From the NCBI GenBank assembly GCA_021234155.1, contig JAJEKV010000030.1, forward strand, positions 12,770,718-12,834,717: a stretch of 64,000 bases of DNA. Reading direction: 5' to 3'. Position 1 is the stretch's first letter. The number at the start of each line of letters is the position of its first letter. The notes beneath the pieces were generated by a model, which did no database searches, was not told the origin of the DNA, and saw only the letters and a program-made list of their open reading frames with translations. Source of the DNA: Isoetes taiwanensis (Eukaryota; Streptophyta; Lycopodiopsida; Isoetales; Isoetaceae). This document shows, piece after piece, positions 44,906 through 55,922 of this stretch. The position numbers and the translations under genes were made by a program.

Positions 44906-45694
44906 TGTGACGCACCTAGGGGGTGGATGGACAAGTCAACGTTTTGAGTCTTAACCATAGGTTAGAAATAATAAATTATAGAAAAGAATAGCAATGGTTG
45001 GGGAAACAAGTTGAATACGGTATTTATACAAGCCTGGTACCATAGATATTTAAAGGAAATAGAGGGAATATCCGAATTGAAAAGCAGAGATAAGAATAGA
45101 GAAGATAATTTGGACTTGAAATAGGAAGATTTCTTATTAATTGAAAAGGGGAGGATATTTCTCTAACTTTAGGATTGCAATATTATAAAAGAAAAACATC
45201 TTTTGTGGATCGAAATTTCTAAAAAGCTTCTGCCTGCGCCATCAAGCATTGCTATAGAAGAGGAAAATCAGAACTGGTGGGTTAACTGGAGCCAAAGATC
45301 CATGGAAATCTGTGATGGCTTGGCCGTCGTAGTTTATTTGCTTGTTTTAGTTGTAAAATGAAGCCGGCTCTGCTTTTGCTTCTCGTCCAATCATCTTGCT
45401 ATCTAAATCGTGTCTAGTATTGGTTACAATGTTTAGAACTCCAAAGTCGATTGCTGAGGCCAGCCAGAAGGAGATGTTTTGTTTTTCCTGTGCTTTTAAA
45501 TCACTGCCAAAGCCAGCAAATCCGCAGAACCTAATCTTCTATGTAGGCTTCAACCGGAGTTTATTCATGATTCAGGACACCCCCAATGTTTCTAAGTAAT
45601 ATTTTGTTACTATTATCTTTATTTTAATATGAACGTTATCTATGGCTTCAAAGTTTTGTTTGATTTCAAGTGTTTAACGTCTAGGAGCGTTTCA
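44906..45694 (+). repeat. Element A, third LTR
   Basis: TGTGACGCACC to GCGTTTCA, 789 bp, followed by TSD CGTCG and the resumed 268-bp repeat. Confidence 0.92.
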
Positions 45695-45790
45695 CGTCGA
45701 CATCTCATTTATTACAAAAGATTTTGTGATGTCGACCTTTAGGCATTAAATAAAGCTGATGGACTGATTTATTACAAAAGATTTATACGC

Positions 45791-46600
45791 CATGCCACTG
45801 CCAGGATTTTAAAGCCCTGTTTCCTTCACAGTTTCTCTTCTTAGGAGCGATTTCGCAAGATCTCAGATGTTCGACTTAATTCAAGCAAAAGATATTGTCT
45901 TTCGGAATTGACAGCGGTATTTTGAAGTGGATTCGATTTGGATTTAGCAAAGATTTAGTTGGATCTAGCGTGGACCAAAGCGGAACTGCCATGCTATAAA
46001 TTATTTCATGCAAATCTAAGCTTAAAATTGAAGCATTTCAAGATTGATTCTTCAGGCAGATCTGGTTGCAATTGCCGGCTTGGCGACGCACTGGAGTTCG
46101 CTTTGCCGGCTGACAATGCACTGGCAATTCACTGCATCAAACACCTTCCGGTTAGAAGAGCCAGAGCAAGCAAAAATAGCAACCTGTGATACAATTCGAC
46201 ACCCTTTAGCTGCTTCGTACACCAGCATAGGCATGAGCAATGCAATTACTTTAACTTTCACATGTCTAGGACTGGCATTGTTGCAACTTAACAATATTCG
46301 GTGGAGAGACGCAAAAAATTTCTTGTACTAATTATTTATGTTAGTAGTTAATAAGGCAAGGTTAGCTATGTTAATTTAAGTATTAAGTAAAAGCTAGCTA
46401 TGCTAAACTAATTAATAATTAAAGGTTAACTATGTTAATTTAATTATTGATTAAACGTAGATTAGCAGTTGCCACTGGTCCAAATCGATTAGGCAGAGGG
46501 AAACTGCTAATTGGAGTCCATCCAATTCAATTTGCCCCAAATCAATTTGGGAAAACTTGGAGGAGGAGAAGCAGCCATACTCGCCAAGAAGATGGAGACT
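45791..46600. other. Non-coding sequence right of element A
   Basis: No convincing gene. From 46355 to 46450 a degenerate repeat of about 33 bp (GGTTAGCTATGTTAATTTAA, three copies) occurs. The stretch leads into the LTR fragment F. Confidence 0.4.
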
Positions 46601-47314
46601 CTTGGAGACAATGGTTCTAGTCAGGAAACCGGTTAGTAGATTAGATAGCTTGAAGTTCTAGATAGGAACTAACACTTGTTTGAATAGATGGAGGTTAAAT
46701 CTTATGTTGATTCTTAGTTTGAGGTTATGAATGGATGTATGGTAGTCCTATGTTGCACCTCTTGTGCTCGTTGGAGAAGAGGAGTAGAGACCTAAAATTT
46801 AGTAGGATTATAGATGTTGCTAGCTAGAATCCCCATAAATCCCAATAATTGCGGCCTCTGTATAGAGTCCACCTGGTTGTAGATGCTATATTATGATTGA
46901 TACTAGACAACGCAAGCAATGGTAATGCGGAGGTGGAGCCTTGCTGAGCTTGGCTACTGGGGCCCCTATAGTATGCTAGCCTTATGGTCGGTCACTGAGT
47001 GTGGGCTGGGTATAGATCTAACACCCCAGGTCGTAAGCATTGTCCTGGGCTCAATAGGATGTGGATGATTCAGACCTATGTTTTTGGGGGGTTAAGTTGG
47101 GTACGAACGTGTGTCATCACGATCCTCAAGCCACCCACAGAACCATTGTGCTCGGGGAAGGGACTTGTCCCATTCCTGCCTCATCGGAAGGGAAAGATAC
47201 AACCTGGAGTAGTTCCATAGGGTGAATCCATAGGATTACATGCTTGGAAGGCTACAATCATGCCACAACATGTTTCTGCTTATATGCAAAGTCTGCACAG
47301 GAGGGGCAGAGAGA
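46600..47314 (+). repeat. Element F: old LTR fragment related to E, left part
   Basis: Matches solo LTR E in the same order: GAGTAGAGACCTA, GCGGCCT, CTTATGGTCGGTCACT, GGGGGGTTAAGT, CAACCTGGAGTAGT, CTGCACAGGAGGGGC. More diverged than other copies. Broken at 47314 by element G; resumes at 59697. Its left edge is not clear. Confidence 0.75.
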
Positions 47315-47990
47315 TGTTAGGAAAAAAATGCTTCTCAATATGCCTAGCAAGACAACTTGAAAGACTACTTGCTTCACAAATCTTTATTCAAACTTGGGAG
47401 CCAAAAGGTGGTCTCTAATCCCAAGTCTATTGAAAACAAGTACAACCAATAGTTCAAGTAAAAACCATCTAGTAATAATCATATAATCGCCTCATGATCA
47501 TAGTAGTCTTTGTCTAGATGATTTAAACAATAACTTAAACTAGTGAACCATTGAAATCACTGTAGCATTGTTACTGTAGCTACAGTATTGACCAGAATAC
47601 TGTAGCTGGGTTGACCACAAACTATTCCTCAGCTAATCCGGCCTCGAACTCTTCTGTGCTTCCGTCTGTATATTGCTAGCTCCTCCTACCTCATATATAT
47701 CTTCATTCCGACGGTGTAGGAGCCAGATCAACTTGCTAAACTAGGAGAAAACCGTGTTCTTCATTATCCCACAGGCATACATGAGAAAGTCGACACCTCT
47801 GGAATTATCCCACATGCATATTAGAAGAAAAGGGCTTTTCCCAACCATTGAAGCTTAGGTTTAGAAAAATAATGAATAAACACTTCAAATGTTCGAATGT
47901 TTGTATCAACCTTAGGCACCATGGATTTTCAACCTTGGATGAGGCAATCATGCACTTGATTATCAACCTGAAGCTGACCAAATACCAACA
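47315..47990 (-). repeat. Element G, 3' LTR (left side)
   Basis: 676 bp. It has ACTTGCT after GAAAGACT, absent from the other LTR. Ends ACCAACA, next to CTCCTCCTC (purine tract in reverse). Confidence 0.93.
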
Positions 47991-48006
47991 CTCCTCCTCA
48001 GCTTCT

Positions 48007-49654
48007 TTAGTTGATAACATTAAGAGAGTTTCTGAACTGCTTGAACTTATTCTCAGCCAAAGCTTTAGTTAAAATGTCAGCTGTTTGATCTCCAGTCTTT
48101 ATATACCTCATTTGAATAACATTTTTTTCTGCTAAATCTCTGATAAAGTGGATGTTGAGCTCGATGTGTTTTGTTCTTTCATGTGCGACTGGGTTTTTCA
48201 CTATTGCAATACAACTTTGACTGTCTGTGAAGATTTCAGTGGCTTCAACCTGTTCACAAATTTAGTTCATTTAATAACCTTTTTAACCAAGCAATCTCCT
48301 TGGCTACTAGAGAGGCAGCTGCATATTCTGCTTCAGCAGAACTCATGGCTATGGCTGACTGTTTTTTGCATCTCCAAGTAACAACTCCTCCAGCCAGAAA
48401 AATTGCATAACCTGAAGTGGACTTTCTACATTCCAAGTCACCTCCCCAATCTGCATCACTATATGCAAATAATTTCAAATTGTCAGAGGTATAACAAATT
48501 CCATGATTCTGTGTACCTTTCAAGTATTTGAGCACTCTTTTTCCAGCTTCCCAGAGTTCCTTAGTAGGATTATGCCATTTTCTACTTAATATATTCACTG
48601 CATATGCTATATCAGGCCTGGTACTATTTGCCAAGTATAGTAAACAGCCAACTAATGCCCTATAGGGAATGAATTCCATGTCTGCTATTTCTTTGTCAGT
48701 TTGCTCTTGGTTGTCAGTCAACCTGTGGCCTGGTAGCATTGGAATTTTTGCTGCATTTGCATTTTCCAGATTAAATCTCCCCAGCATGTTTTCCACATGT
48801 TTACTTTGGCTCAACTTTAATGTCTTTTCTTGTTTGTTTCTGATCACATCTATTCCTAGGAACTTCTTCAACTCCCCAAGATCAGTCATTTGAAAGCGTG
48901 ATTTCAGAATATTTTTGCATTCATCCAATAATTTCATAGAGTTTGCTACCATAATGCAATCATCCACATAAAGTGCAATGATGCAAAAATTATCTTCTTT
49001 TTCAAATCTGTATAGATTTCCATCATTTTTCAATTTTTCAAACCCTTGTTCCTTCAAGAAATGATCCATGCATAAATACCATTCTCTTGGGGATTGTTTT
49101 AGACCATAGACTGCCCTGTTTAATTTCCAGACCATGTTTTTGTCTTTTTCAAATCCAGGTGGCTGTTTCATGTATGCTTCTTCTTCAAGAATAGCATTTA
49201 AGAAAGCAGTTTTCACATCCATATGATGTAGTTCCAAACCTAGAGCATTTGCCATTGCCAAAAGGATTCTAATGCTAGTAAGTTTGACAATTGGAGAGTA
49301 TGTCTCCTCATAATCTCTTCCCTTTTTTTGAGTAAATCCTTGTGCTACTAACCTAGCTTTGTATTTCCTTGTACCATCAGGGTTTTGTTTTATTCTGAAG
49401 ATCCACTTGCTTCCAATAATATTTTTCCCCTTTTCTGATTTGACAAGATCATAGGTTTTTGTACCTTCAAAAGATGTCAACTCATCCTCCATGGCTTTTA
49501 ACCATTCAATTTTATTCACACTATTTTGCACTTCTTCAAAAGTTTCTGGTATTAGCTCATTTTCTAGAATAGTCATAATTTGTTCATAAGGTATTTCCTC
49601 TTCCTTTTTTTTTCTTTTCAATTCGTCTGCTTCTACCTCCTTCAGTTCTTCCAT
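48007..49654 (-). pseudogene. Element G reverse transcriptase and RNase H
   Basis: Copia RT: WIFRIKQNPDGTRKYKARLV, HHMDVKTAFLNAILEEE, VYGLKQSPREWY and the catalytic ALYVDDCIMV, then RNase H with YSDADWGGD, KSTSGYAIFLAGG and MSSAEAEYAAAS. One missing base near 48254 brings an early stop; the last about 65 codons (FRNSLNV end, GDQTADILTKAL) follow in another frame. Otherwise intact. A second frame change near 49650 separates it from integrase. Confidence 0.92.
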
Positions 49655-51468
49655 ATTGCATTTCTCCTAACCCTGCCTCCTCAATTAATCTTTGAGCTTG
49701 AGTTTTTCTTTTTCTTCCCATATTTTCTTGAACATTTTCTGCCTCAGGTATATTCTCAGTTGGTACCACAGTAGTTTCCTTTTCCCCATTTTCTGCACTT
49801 ATATGCTCCATGTCTGAACAAGTGTCAGAGACATCATTCTTTTCATTATCTTCATCATCATCCAGATCTACCTTATTCTCATTTACATCAGAGTTTTGCT
49901 CCTGGATTTTGACTCCTTTTTTGTATCTATCTTTATAGACAACTTTTTCATTAAATAAGACGTCTCTGCTAATAATAATGATTTGTTTTTCTGGCATAAA
50001 AATTCTGTAGCCTTTGGACTCAGTGTCATATCCCACCAAGAAACCTATCTCTGCTTTATCATCCAACTTCTTTCTCAATTCTATTGGCTTGTGTACATAA
50101 CATAAACAACCATATGTTTTGAGCCAGTCAAAATTTAAACTTTCATTTGGATTCCAAACTAGATTAGGTATCTTACCTTTTATACTTGCAAATGGTAACA
50201 TGTTTTGAATTCGGATTGCAGTTCTCAAAGCCTCCTCCCATAAGTTTCTTGGTAAACCACTTTGTTTAAGCATTGCCCTTACTGCATCCAAAATTGTCCT
50301 ATTTTTCCTTTCAGCAGTCCCATTTTGTTGAGGGCTAAATCTGCAAGTTAGTTGTCTTTTGATGCCATGATTAATGCAAAAACTTCTGAACTTTTGTGAC
50401 AAGTATTCTCCTCCTCGGTCAGATCTAACACATTTGACTTTTAGACCAATTTCTCTTTCAACTTCAGTCACAAATTGTTTGAATGCTTGTAAAGCTTGAG
50501 ATTGTCTTGTCAAACAATAGATTGTGCATTTTCTGCTATAGTCATCAATGAATGTAATGAAATATCTATGATTTGTCCTACTTCTTACATTCAAGGGGCC
50601 ACATAGGTCTGTATGAATAAGTTCTAAAACTTGTTTTGTCTTTGATTCCCTTCTTTTGAAAGGTAGTCTATTCAATTTCCCAACTGCACATCCTTCACAT
50701 AATGGATCTTCCTTTCCTGTGTCACTGCAGTTTATAACTCCAAGCTTCTGTAAAGTTCTCAGATTGTGATAATGTGTATGTGCTAGTCTGTTATGCCATA
50801 ATTCTAAATCTGCTTCTTGAATTATGTTTACATTGTTTGCCATAAGACCATGCATTTGAAATAAATTCCCCATCCTCTTTGCTCGAAATTTCAGAATTCC
50901 ATTCATAAGAACATTACATTCTTTGGAGTCAAAAGTAATTTTGTACCCCAAGTCAACAAGCTGACTCACAGAAATCAGATTCTTAATAATAACTGGTACA
51001 CACAACACATCTTCTATATTTACAATGTTCCCCTCCAGATCTTCAAGTTGTAATAATCCTTTACCCTGAATCTCAGTTAGAGCTCCATTTCCAACTTGAA
51101 TTTGCTTAGAGTTTGTGGTAGACAAATTTCTAAGCATCTCAGTTGACTTTACAACTGATCTTTCAGCTCCAGAATCAAATACAAACAAATCAGAGTTGTC
51201 AGGATTATGTTTTTCATGAACAACAGCAAAAGCATTGGTTACCTCTTCATCTGAATCACCAATCTCAGCTTTGTTCTTTTCTTCAACCTCTCGGGCTACA
51301 AATGTTTTTTCTGTGTTCCTTCCTCGACCTCTATTTGAGCTGCTTCCCCTTCCCCTTCCAGAGTTCTTAGGAGTAGGGCATTTTGCAGCCATATGCCCTC
51401 TCCCTCCACAATTAAAACAGTTATCTTTTTCTTTTCTTAATTTTGGGCATTCATTTTTATAATGACCC
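49584..51468 (-). CDS. Element G second zinc knuckle, protease and integrase
   Basis: After the LINE the frame resumes in Gag: the rest of knuckle 1 (GHYKNEC), then CFNCGGRGHMAAKC, protease (LFVFDSGAERSVVKS), the pre-integrase zinc domain (LWHNRLAHTHYHNL, CEGCAVGK) and the integrase core with DDE in HTDLCGPL, VRSDRGGEYLSQKF and QNGTAERKNRT. About 600 codons without a stop. Integrase inserts the cDNA. The original polyprotein is split by LINE H upstream. Confidence 0.92.
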
Positions 51469-51709
51469 TGCTCATGGCAATAATATTTTTTTTGATTGAA
51501 GGCTATATTTGTATTAATAAGTTATACATAGAGGTACATATGTATATATGAGTACAAAAAATCAACTTTTTTATCCTGGGAAGTGATTAACCCATTTGAT
51601 CTAGCTTTTAGATTCTGGAAAAGATCTAAGGCTAAAATACTGCATTCAGTGTCATATGAGACTTAAAACTGAAAAGATCTAGAATATAGTTTTGTCAAAA
51701 AGTCTGATT

Positions 51710-51970
51710 TCAGTTTCCTGGATTGGCAGATCCTGATGCTTCTCCAACTTTCCCTTTGTCTTTTCGACCCATTCCTTTGGTAGCAGAGATGAATGAACAG
51801 AACGGGCAGCTGCATAGTTGACATTTAGATGGATTGAAATGACCTGATTGGTCTATTGCTTCACAAATAAGTGCTCTTCTGGCGTCCAGGCTTTGAAAGC
51901 ACGAACAGTCACAATGACAGTGGTCGCCATGGTAAGCTGTTGGGATGGCTCCAAATTGGTCTAGCCACAT
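51710..51970 (-). CDS. Cys-rich 3' ORF of LINE H, unknown
   Basis: 86 codons with CHCDCSCF, KCQLCSCPFC and a basic end (KGMGRKDKGKVGEA). Just upstream on the same strand is a strong splice-acceptor-like stretch, a long T/C tract ending TTGATTTATAG at about 52031, so this could be an exon joined to the end of ORF2. No family recognised. Confidence 0.4.
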   Translation of the reverse strand: MWLDQFGAIPTAYHGDHCHCDCSCFQSLDARRALICEAIDQSGHFNPSKCQLCSCPFCSFISATKGMGRKDKGKVGEASGSANPGN

Positions 51971-52058
51971 GGCATTTACCCCGAGATTAATCCGACTCCA
52001 ATTTAGCTTCTTCTGTGCAATAAGAATGTTACCTATAAATCAAAGAAACAAAAAACAG

Positions 52059-52802
52059 TTAGTGAATTGAGAAAATCTCTCTTATCCAAGAGATATCATA
52101 TTTCGTTTGCTTGATCACTGCAATTGGCCAGATAATCTCTTGGTCAAAGATGATTGAGTTCCTTGCTTTCCAGATCCTCCAGAGTAGAATGTAGATTCTC
52201 CAGTCCTGAGGATCATTAGGAAAGAGAATCTCAACCAGAGGGGTAGAGGACAGGTTGGAAATTTGGAATTCCTCAGCAGCCAGCTCAAGTACCCACTCAG
52301 CGCATAAACAGTTCTTGAACAAGTGACTTTCATCTTCAGCTTCCTGTAAACATCTCTCACATAAGTTAGAGGCAGCCATGTTCAATCTAAATCTTTTAGC
52401 ATTGGTAGCTAAAGCCTTATGCCAAAGTTGCCACATAAAGGCCTTAATTTTGGGGTTAATAGGAGAGTTCCACATGAATTTTAGATTTGCCATACATCTC
52501 TCCTCAGTGATATCCCATTTGGTGTGAATAGAGATGGTGTAGCTCCTTGTCAAAAATCTGTATGCATTTTTAACCCTGTAACCTGAGTTACCATGAACAT
52601 GCCATTGGGTTTCTTGGTTGTGCCATTCTCCTTCATCAAGGCAACTTCTTATAGCCTGGTAGAGTCTCTCATGATCTTCACCCATATCTGCAAGAACTGA
52701 ATTCTGAAATTCTATAAAGCCCACATCATTAAACAGATGAGAAATGTGAGTGATGCCTCTTTCTGACCATTTTTTGCACTGAATAGGGAAATGCATAGCC
52801 AA
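52059..52802 (-). pseudogene. LINE H ORF2, C-terminal zinc-binding region
   Basis: CLAMHFPIQCKKWSERGIT, then the RT zinc-binding domain: FMWNSPINPKIKAFMWQLWHKA, CERCLQEAEDESHLFKNC, ILLWRIWKARN. This domain normally follows RT in plant L1 elements. It is separated from RT by the short insertion at 52816-52973. Confidence 0.88.
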
Positions 52803-52815
52803 GCAAATGTCAGGG

Positions 52816-52973
52816 TTATTTAAAATAAGGAAGGAAGGAAGGAAGGAAGAAACTTTTAATGTCCACGGAACCCAATCGGGTTATGGGACCACAAGTACAA
52901 GACGGGACCGAAGTCCCTAACCAGAACAAGGGCCGAAGCCCACAGAACAAAACATAATCACCATGGCCCAGAT
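52816..52973 (-). mobile_element. Short SINE-like insertion with (TTCC)n tail in LINE H
   Basis: Between LPGG and NPDICLA of ORF2 there are about 150 bp that break the frame: GGGCTTCGGCCC, GACTTCGGTCCCG, CCCGATTGGGTTCC, then TTTC and five or more TTCC units on the minus strand. A short element with a simple-repeat tail suggests a SINE or the 3' end of another LINE. TSDs are not clear (TTTTA-like only). No pol III boxes seen. Confidence 0.55.
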
Positions 52974-54943
52974 TAAAAACCACCTGGAAGAGAGGGGTTC
53001 CAAAAGATTGTTTGGTCTTTAGAAAGGCCCTCCTTCCAAGAATACATCCTGCTGACTGCCTTCCAGGCTCTAATCCATTTTTTAATGATTCCAGGAGTAT
53101 TATTGGGCACCTTAAACTCAAAGAATAAACTGTCAGGGAGGTGCATGTTCACATTTGTCCACCCAAAGGGTTTACACTTAGCAAGGTAATGATTAATTAG
53201 CTCAGACACAGGGTGGTTAATCTCATTGTGGCCAGCTCTATAAATGTATTTTGCTGTCAGGGCCAGCCCTTGTTTCTCAATATCCAGAACTCCAAGACCA
53301 CCATGCTTCCTTTTCTTCATACACTCTTTCATGGAAACTGGAACCCAGGTTCTATTGCTGCCCCCACTAGCAATAAATCTACCCAAAATGCCTTGGAGCT
53401 TAGATGTGACCCTTTTAGGAGCTAAAAGGATAGAAGACTGGTAGACATGAGAAGAAGAAATGACCGAGTTGGCTAAGATAGCTCTTCCATTTTTGGACAG
53501 AAATTTACTGTTTAAAAGATCAGCCTTTCTATGGAACTTCTCAATAATGTCCCCCCAAAGATCACTAGCATTAGTCCTTAAAGCAAAAGGAATACCCAAG
53601 ATTTTGGACTTAGTAATTGGAGAGAGATACTCACAGCCAAGGGTTTGAGCAGTCTGCTGCCCCTTTACCTGATTTCTTGCTATGAGCTTGGACTTGAGAG
53701 GGTTGATCTTACATCCCGAGCAGTTGCCGAAATCTTGGAGAACAGTTTGAGTGTTTGTGATGGAGTTCTCTTTCATAGTGACAAAAAGAAAGGTGTCATC
53801 TGCAAAGTGAGCATTAAGGAAAAAGCATGCATCTTGATTACCAGGGAGTTTAAGTCCCACAATTCTCTTCTCCTGGTCAGCTTTTTTGAAGGCACAATTC
53901 AAGGCTTCCATAATTATAAGAAAAAGAAAAGGGGCAAGAGGACAACCTTGCTTGACACCTCTCTTTATCTCAAAGAAAGGGCTGCATTCCCCATTGATCA
54001 GAACCGAGGATCTTGAATTGTAAAGGATGGCTTGAAAAATACTTATCACTTCTTGGGAGAACCCCATCTTTTGACAACATTTGAAGAGGAAGTTCCAGCT
54101 GACCGTGTCAAAAGCCTTGGTGATATCCAGCTTGAGCAAGGCAATGTCCTGTTTAGTTTCTTTAGCCCAATGCATGCCTATGATAGCAGTGGCTACATTA
54201 TCTAAAATGGACCTATCCTTTAGGTAAGCACTTTGAGTGTTGGAAATGGTAAGATCCAGAATAGGTTTCAGTCTAGAGGCTATGGTAGCAGAGATGATTT
54301 TGTAAATAACATTGGTGAGGGATATAGGTCTGAAATCAGAGAAAGTTTCAGGCTCATCAATTTTGGGAATCAAGGAAATAAAGCTGGTATTGATTCTGCA
54401 GTCCAGATTCCTGAGAAGTAAGAACTCATTGCACACATTAGTAATATCATTTCCAATAATATTCCAAGTTTTTTTAAAAAATTCCACTGGGAGGCCATCA
54501 GGACCCGGAGTCTTACCATTTTCCATACCTGATACGTTTGCCCACAATTCTTCAATGGTAAAAGGAGCATTCATGCTTTCATTCTGCTCATCTTGGATAG
54601 ATCTTTGAATCTGAATGAAGTTGTCAATATCCTCTTCCATTGCAGTAGGAGAGGATCCCATTATTCTCATAAAGTGATCTGTAGCAGCCTGTTTCAGATC
54701 TTTGTCCTCAGAGATGGGATTGCCATTGACCTTTACACTATAGATCTGATTTCTCTTAGTTCTTCCTTTGGCCTTGATGAAAAAATACTTGGAGTTACTC
54801 CTCTCATCATCCTTAAGTTCCCTGATTTTTGCTTTTAGCTGCCAACCTTTAGCAATTTTGAGTTCTTCTCTTTCAACTTGAATTTTAATATTCTCTTGCT
54901 GATCCAAGGGGGTTTGCTGGAGTTGAGTTCTCAAATCCATCAA
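52973..54943 (-). pseudogene. LINE H ORF2, reverse transcriptase
   Basis: A 656-codon open stretch: KTPGPDGLPVEFFKKTW, FRPISLTNVIYKIISATIAS, QSAYLKDRSILDN, LKLDITKAFDTVSW, GVKQGCPLAPFLF and the catalytic HFADDTFLFV. It continues in the endonuclease frame after one TGA near 54989. It primes on nicked target DNA and copies LINE RNA. It ends at the short insertion. Confidence 0.93.
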
Positions 54944-54988
54944 GTGCTGCTTTTCTTGATTATAAATTTGCTTGCCCCAGACTTTGAG

Positions 54989-55922
54989 TCAGTTTTTTAT
55001 ATTTTTGGCAACTTTCACCCACCATTCCATCCATCCAAACTGATTTCTAGGTTTAGGGGTCTTCCTATAAACCTGTTCAAACTCATGAATAAAAGTGGAC
55101 TGGTCAAGAAGAGAGACATTTAACTTGAAGTAGGATTTTCTCTTGGCATTTGAAGTGTCCCCTCTTATTTCCAGCAACTGGGGAAAGTGATCAGAGATTG
55201 TATAGCCATTTAAATTTGAAACCCTGTCACATTGGTTCCAAAGATTCTCACTGACATAGAAACGGTCATGAAGGCAATGGATAGGGTCATCAATTCTCTG
55301 ATTAAACCAGCTGAAAGTATTTGGTTGGGTTCTAACCAGTTTAAGATCATGCATGGAGATAAGGTGCCCCCAAGAATTCTGCTCTTGATTGAGGAGAGGT
55401 CTAAAATTAGTACTCCTCATAAAATCATGAGTGACCATGTTAAAGTCACCAGCAAGAATGCAGGATGTTAGCTAAGCTATTTCTAATTATATTCCACATA
55501 GGACTTCTCTCACCAGGTTGATTATGAGCATAAATGTTGACAAAAGCAAACCTTTTGGTTCCGAGATCTCCATGGAGAATTTGCCATCTCCCACAGTTGC
55601 CATGCATCATCTGAATGTTGGAGATATTTAAACTGTTTTTCCAAGCTATAGAAATACCTGCAGAACTATTATTTGCCCTAATAGCCCAGAGTCTAAAACT
55701 AGGTGGAAGGGTGTTAGCAATAAGTCTCTCAAAATCATCATCATGAAGCTTATGTTCCTGGAAAAAAATCATATCAGCATTAATGGAGGAAATACAAACC
55801 TTGAGCCTATCTCGTTTGACATTCGAATTAATACCTTGGAGATTCCAAGATACACATCTAAGGTTAATATCCATAAAAATCAGTTTTTTTTTGGATCCTT
55901 GAACTTCTCCTTGAGACTTCAA
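54989..55922 (-). pseudogene. LINE H ORF2, AP-like endonuclease
   Basis: VSWNLQGINS (catalytic Asn), IFFQEHKLHD (QEHK where QETK is common), FVNIYAHN and, after a frameshift near 55445, HCLHDRFYV and YTISDHFPQLL (catalytic Asp-His). It cuts the target site. Confidence 0.88.

Larger units (their letters stand above)
11149..45699 (+). mobile_element. Element A: tandem gag-only LTR retrotransposon (LTR-gag-LTR-gag-LTR)
   Basis: Three LTRs of about 788 bp (11154-11941; 13585-14323 plus 43125-43173; 44906-45694) alternate with two internal regions of 1.64 and 1.73 kb. The whole is bounded by one 5-bp TSD, CGTCG (11149-11153 and 45695-45699). Both internal regions have a tRNA-iMet primer site (TGGTATCAGAG) and gag but no protease, RT or integrase, as in the non-autonomous TR-GAG class. 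One outer TSD with three LTRs indicates unequal LTR recombination between two copies, not two insertions. Element B lies inside the middle LTR. Confidence 0.9.
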
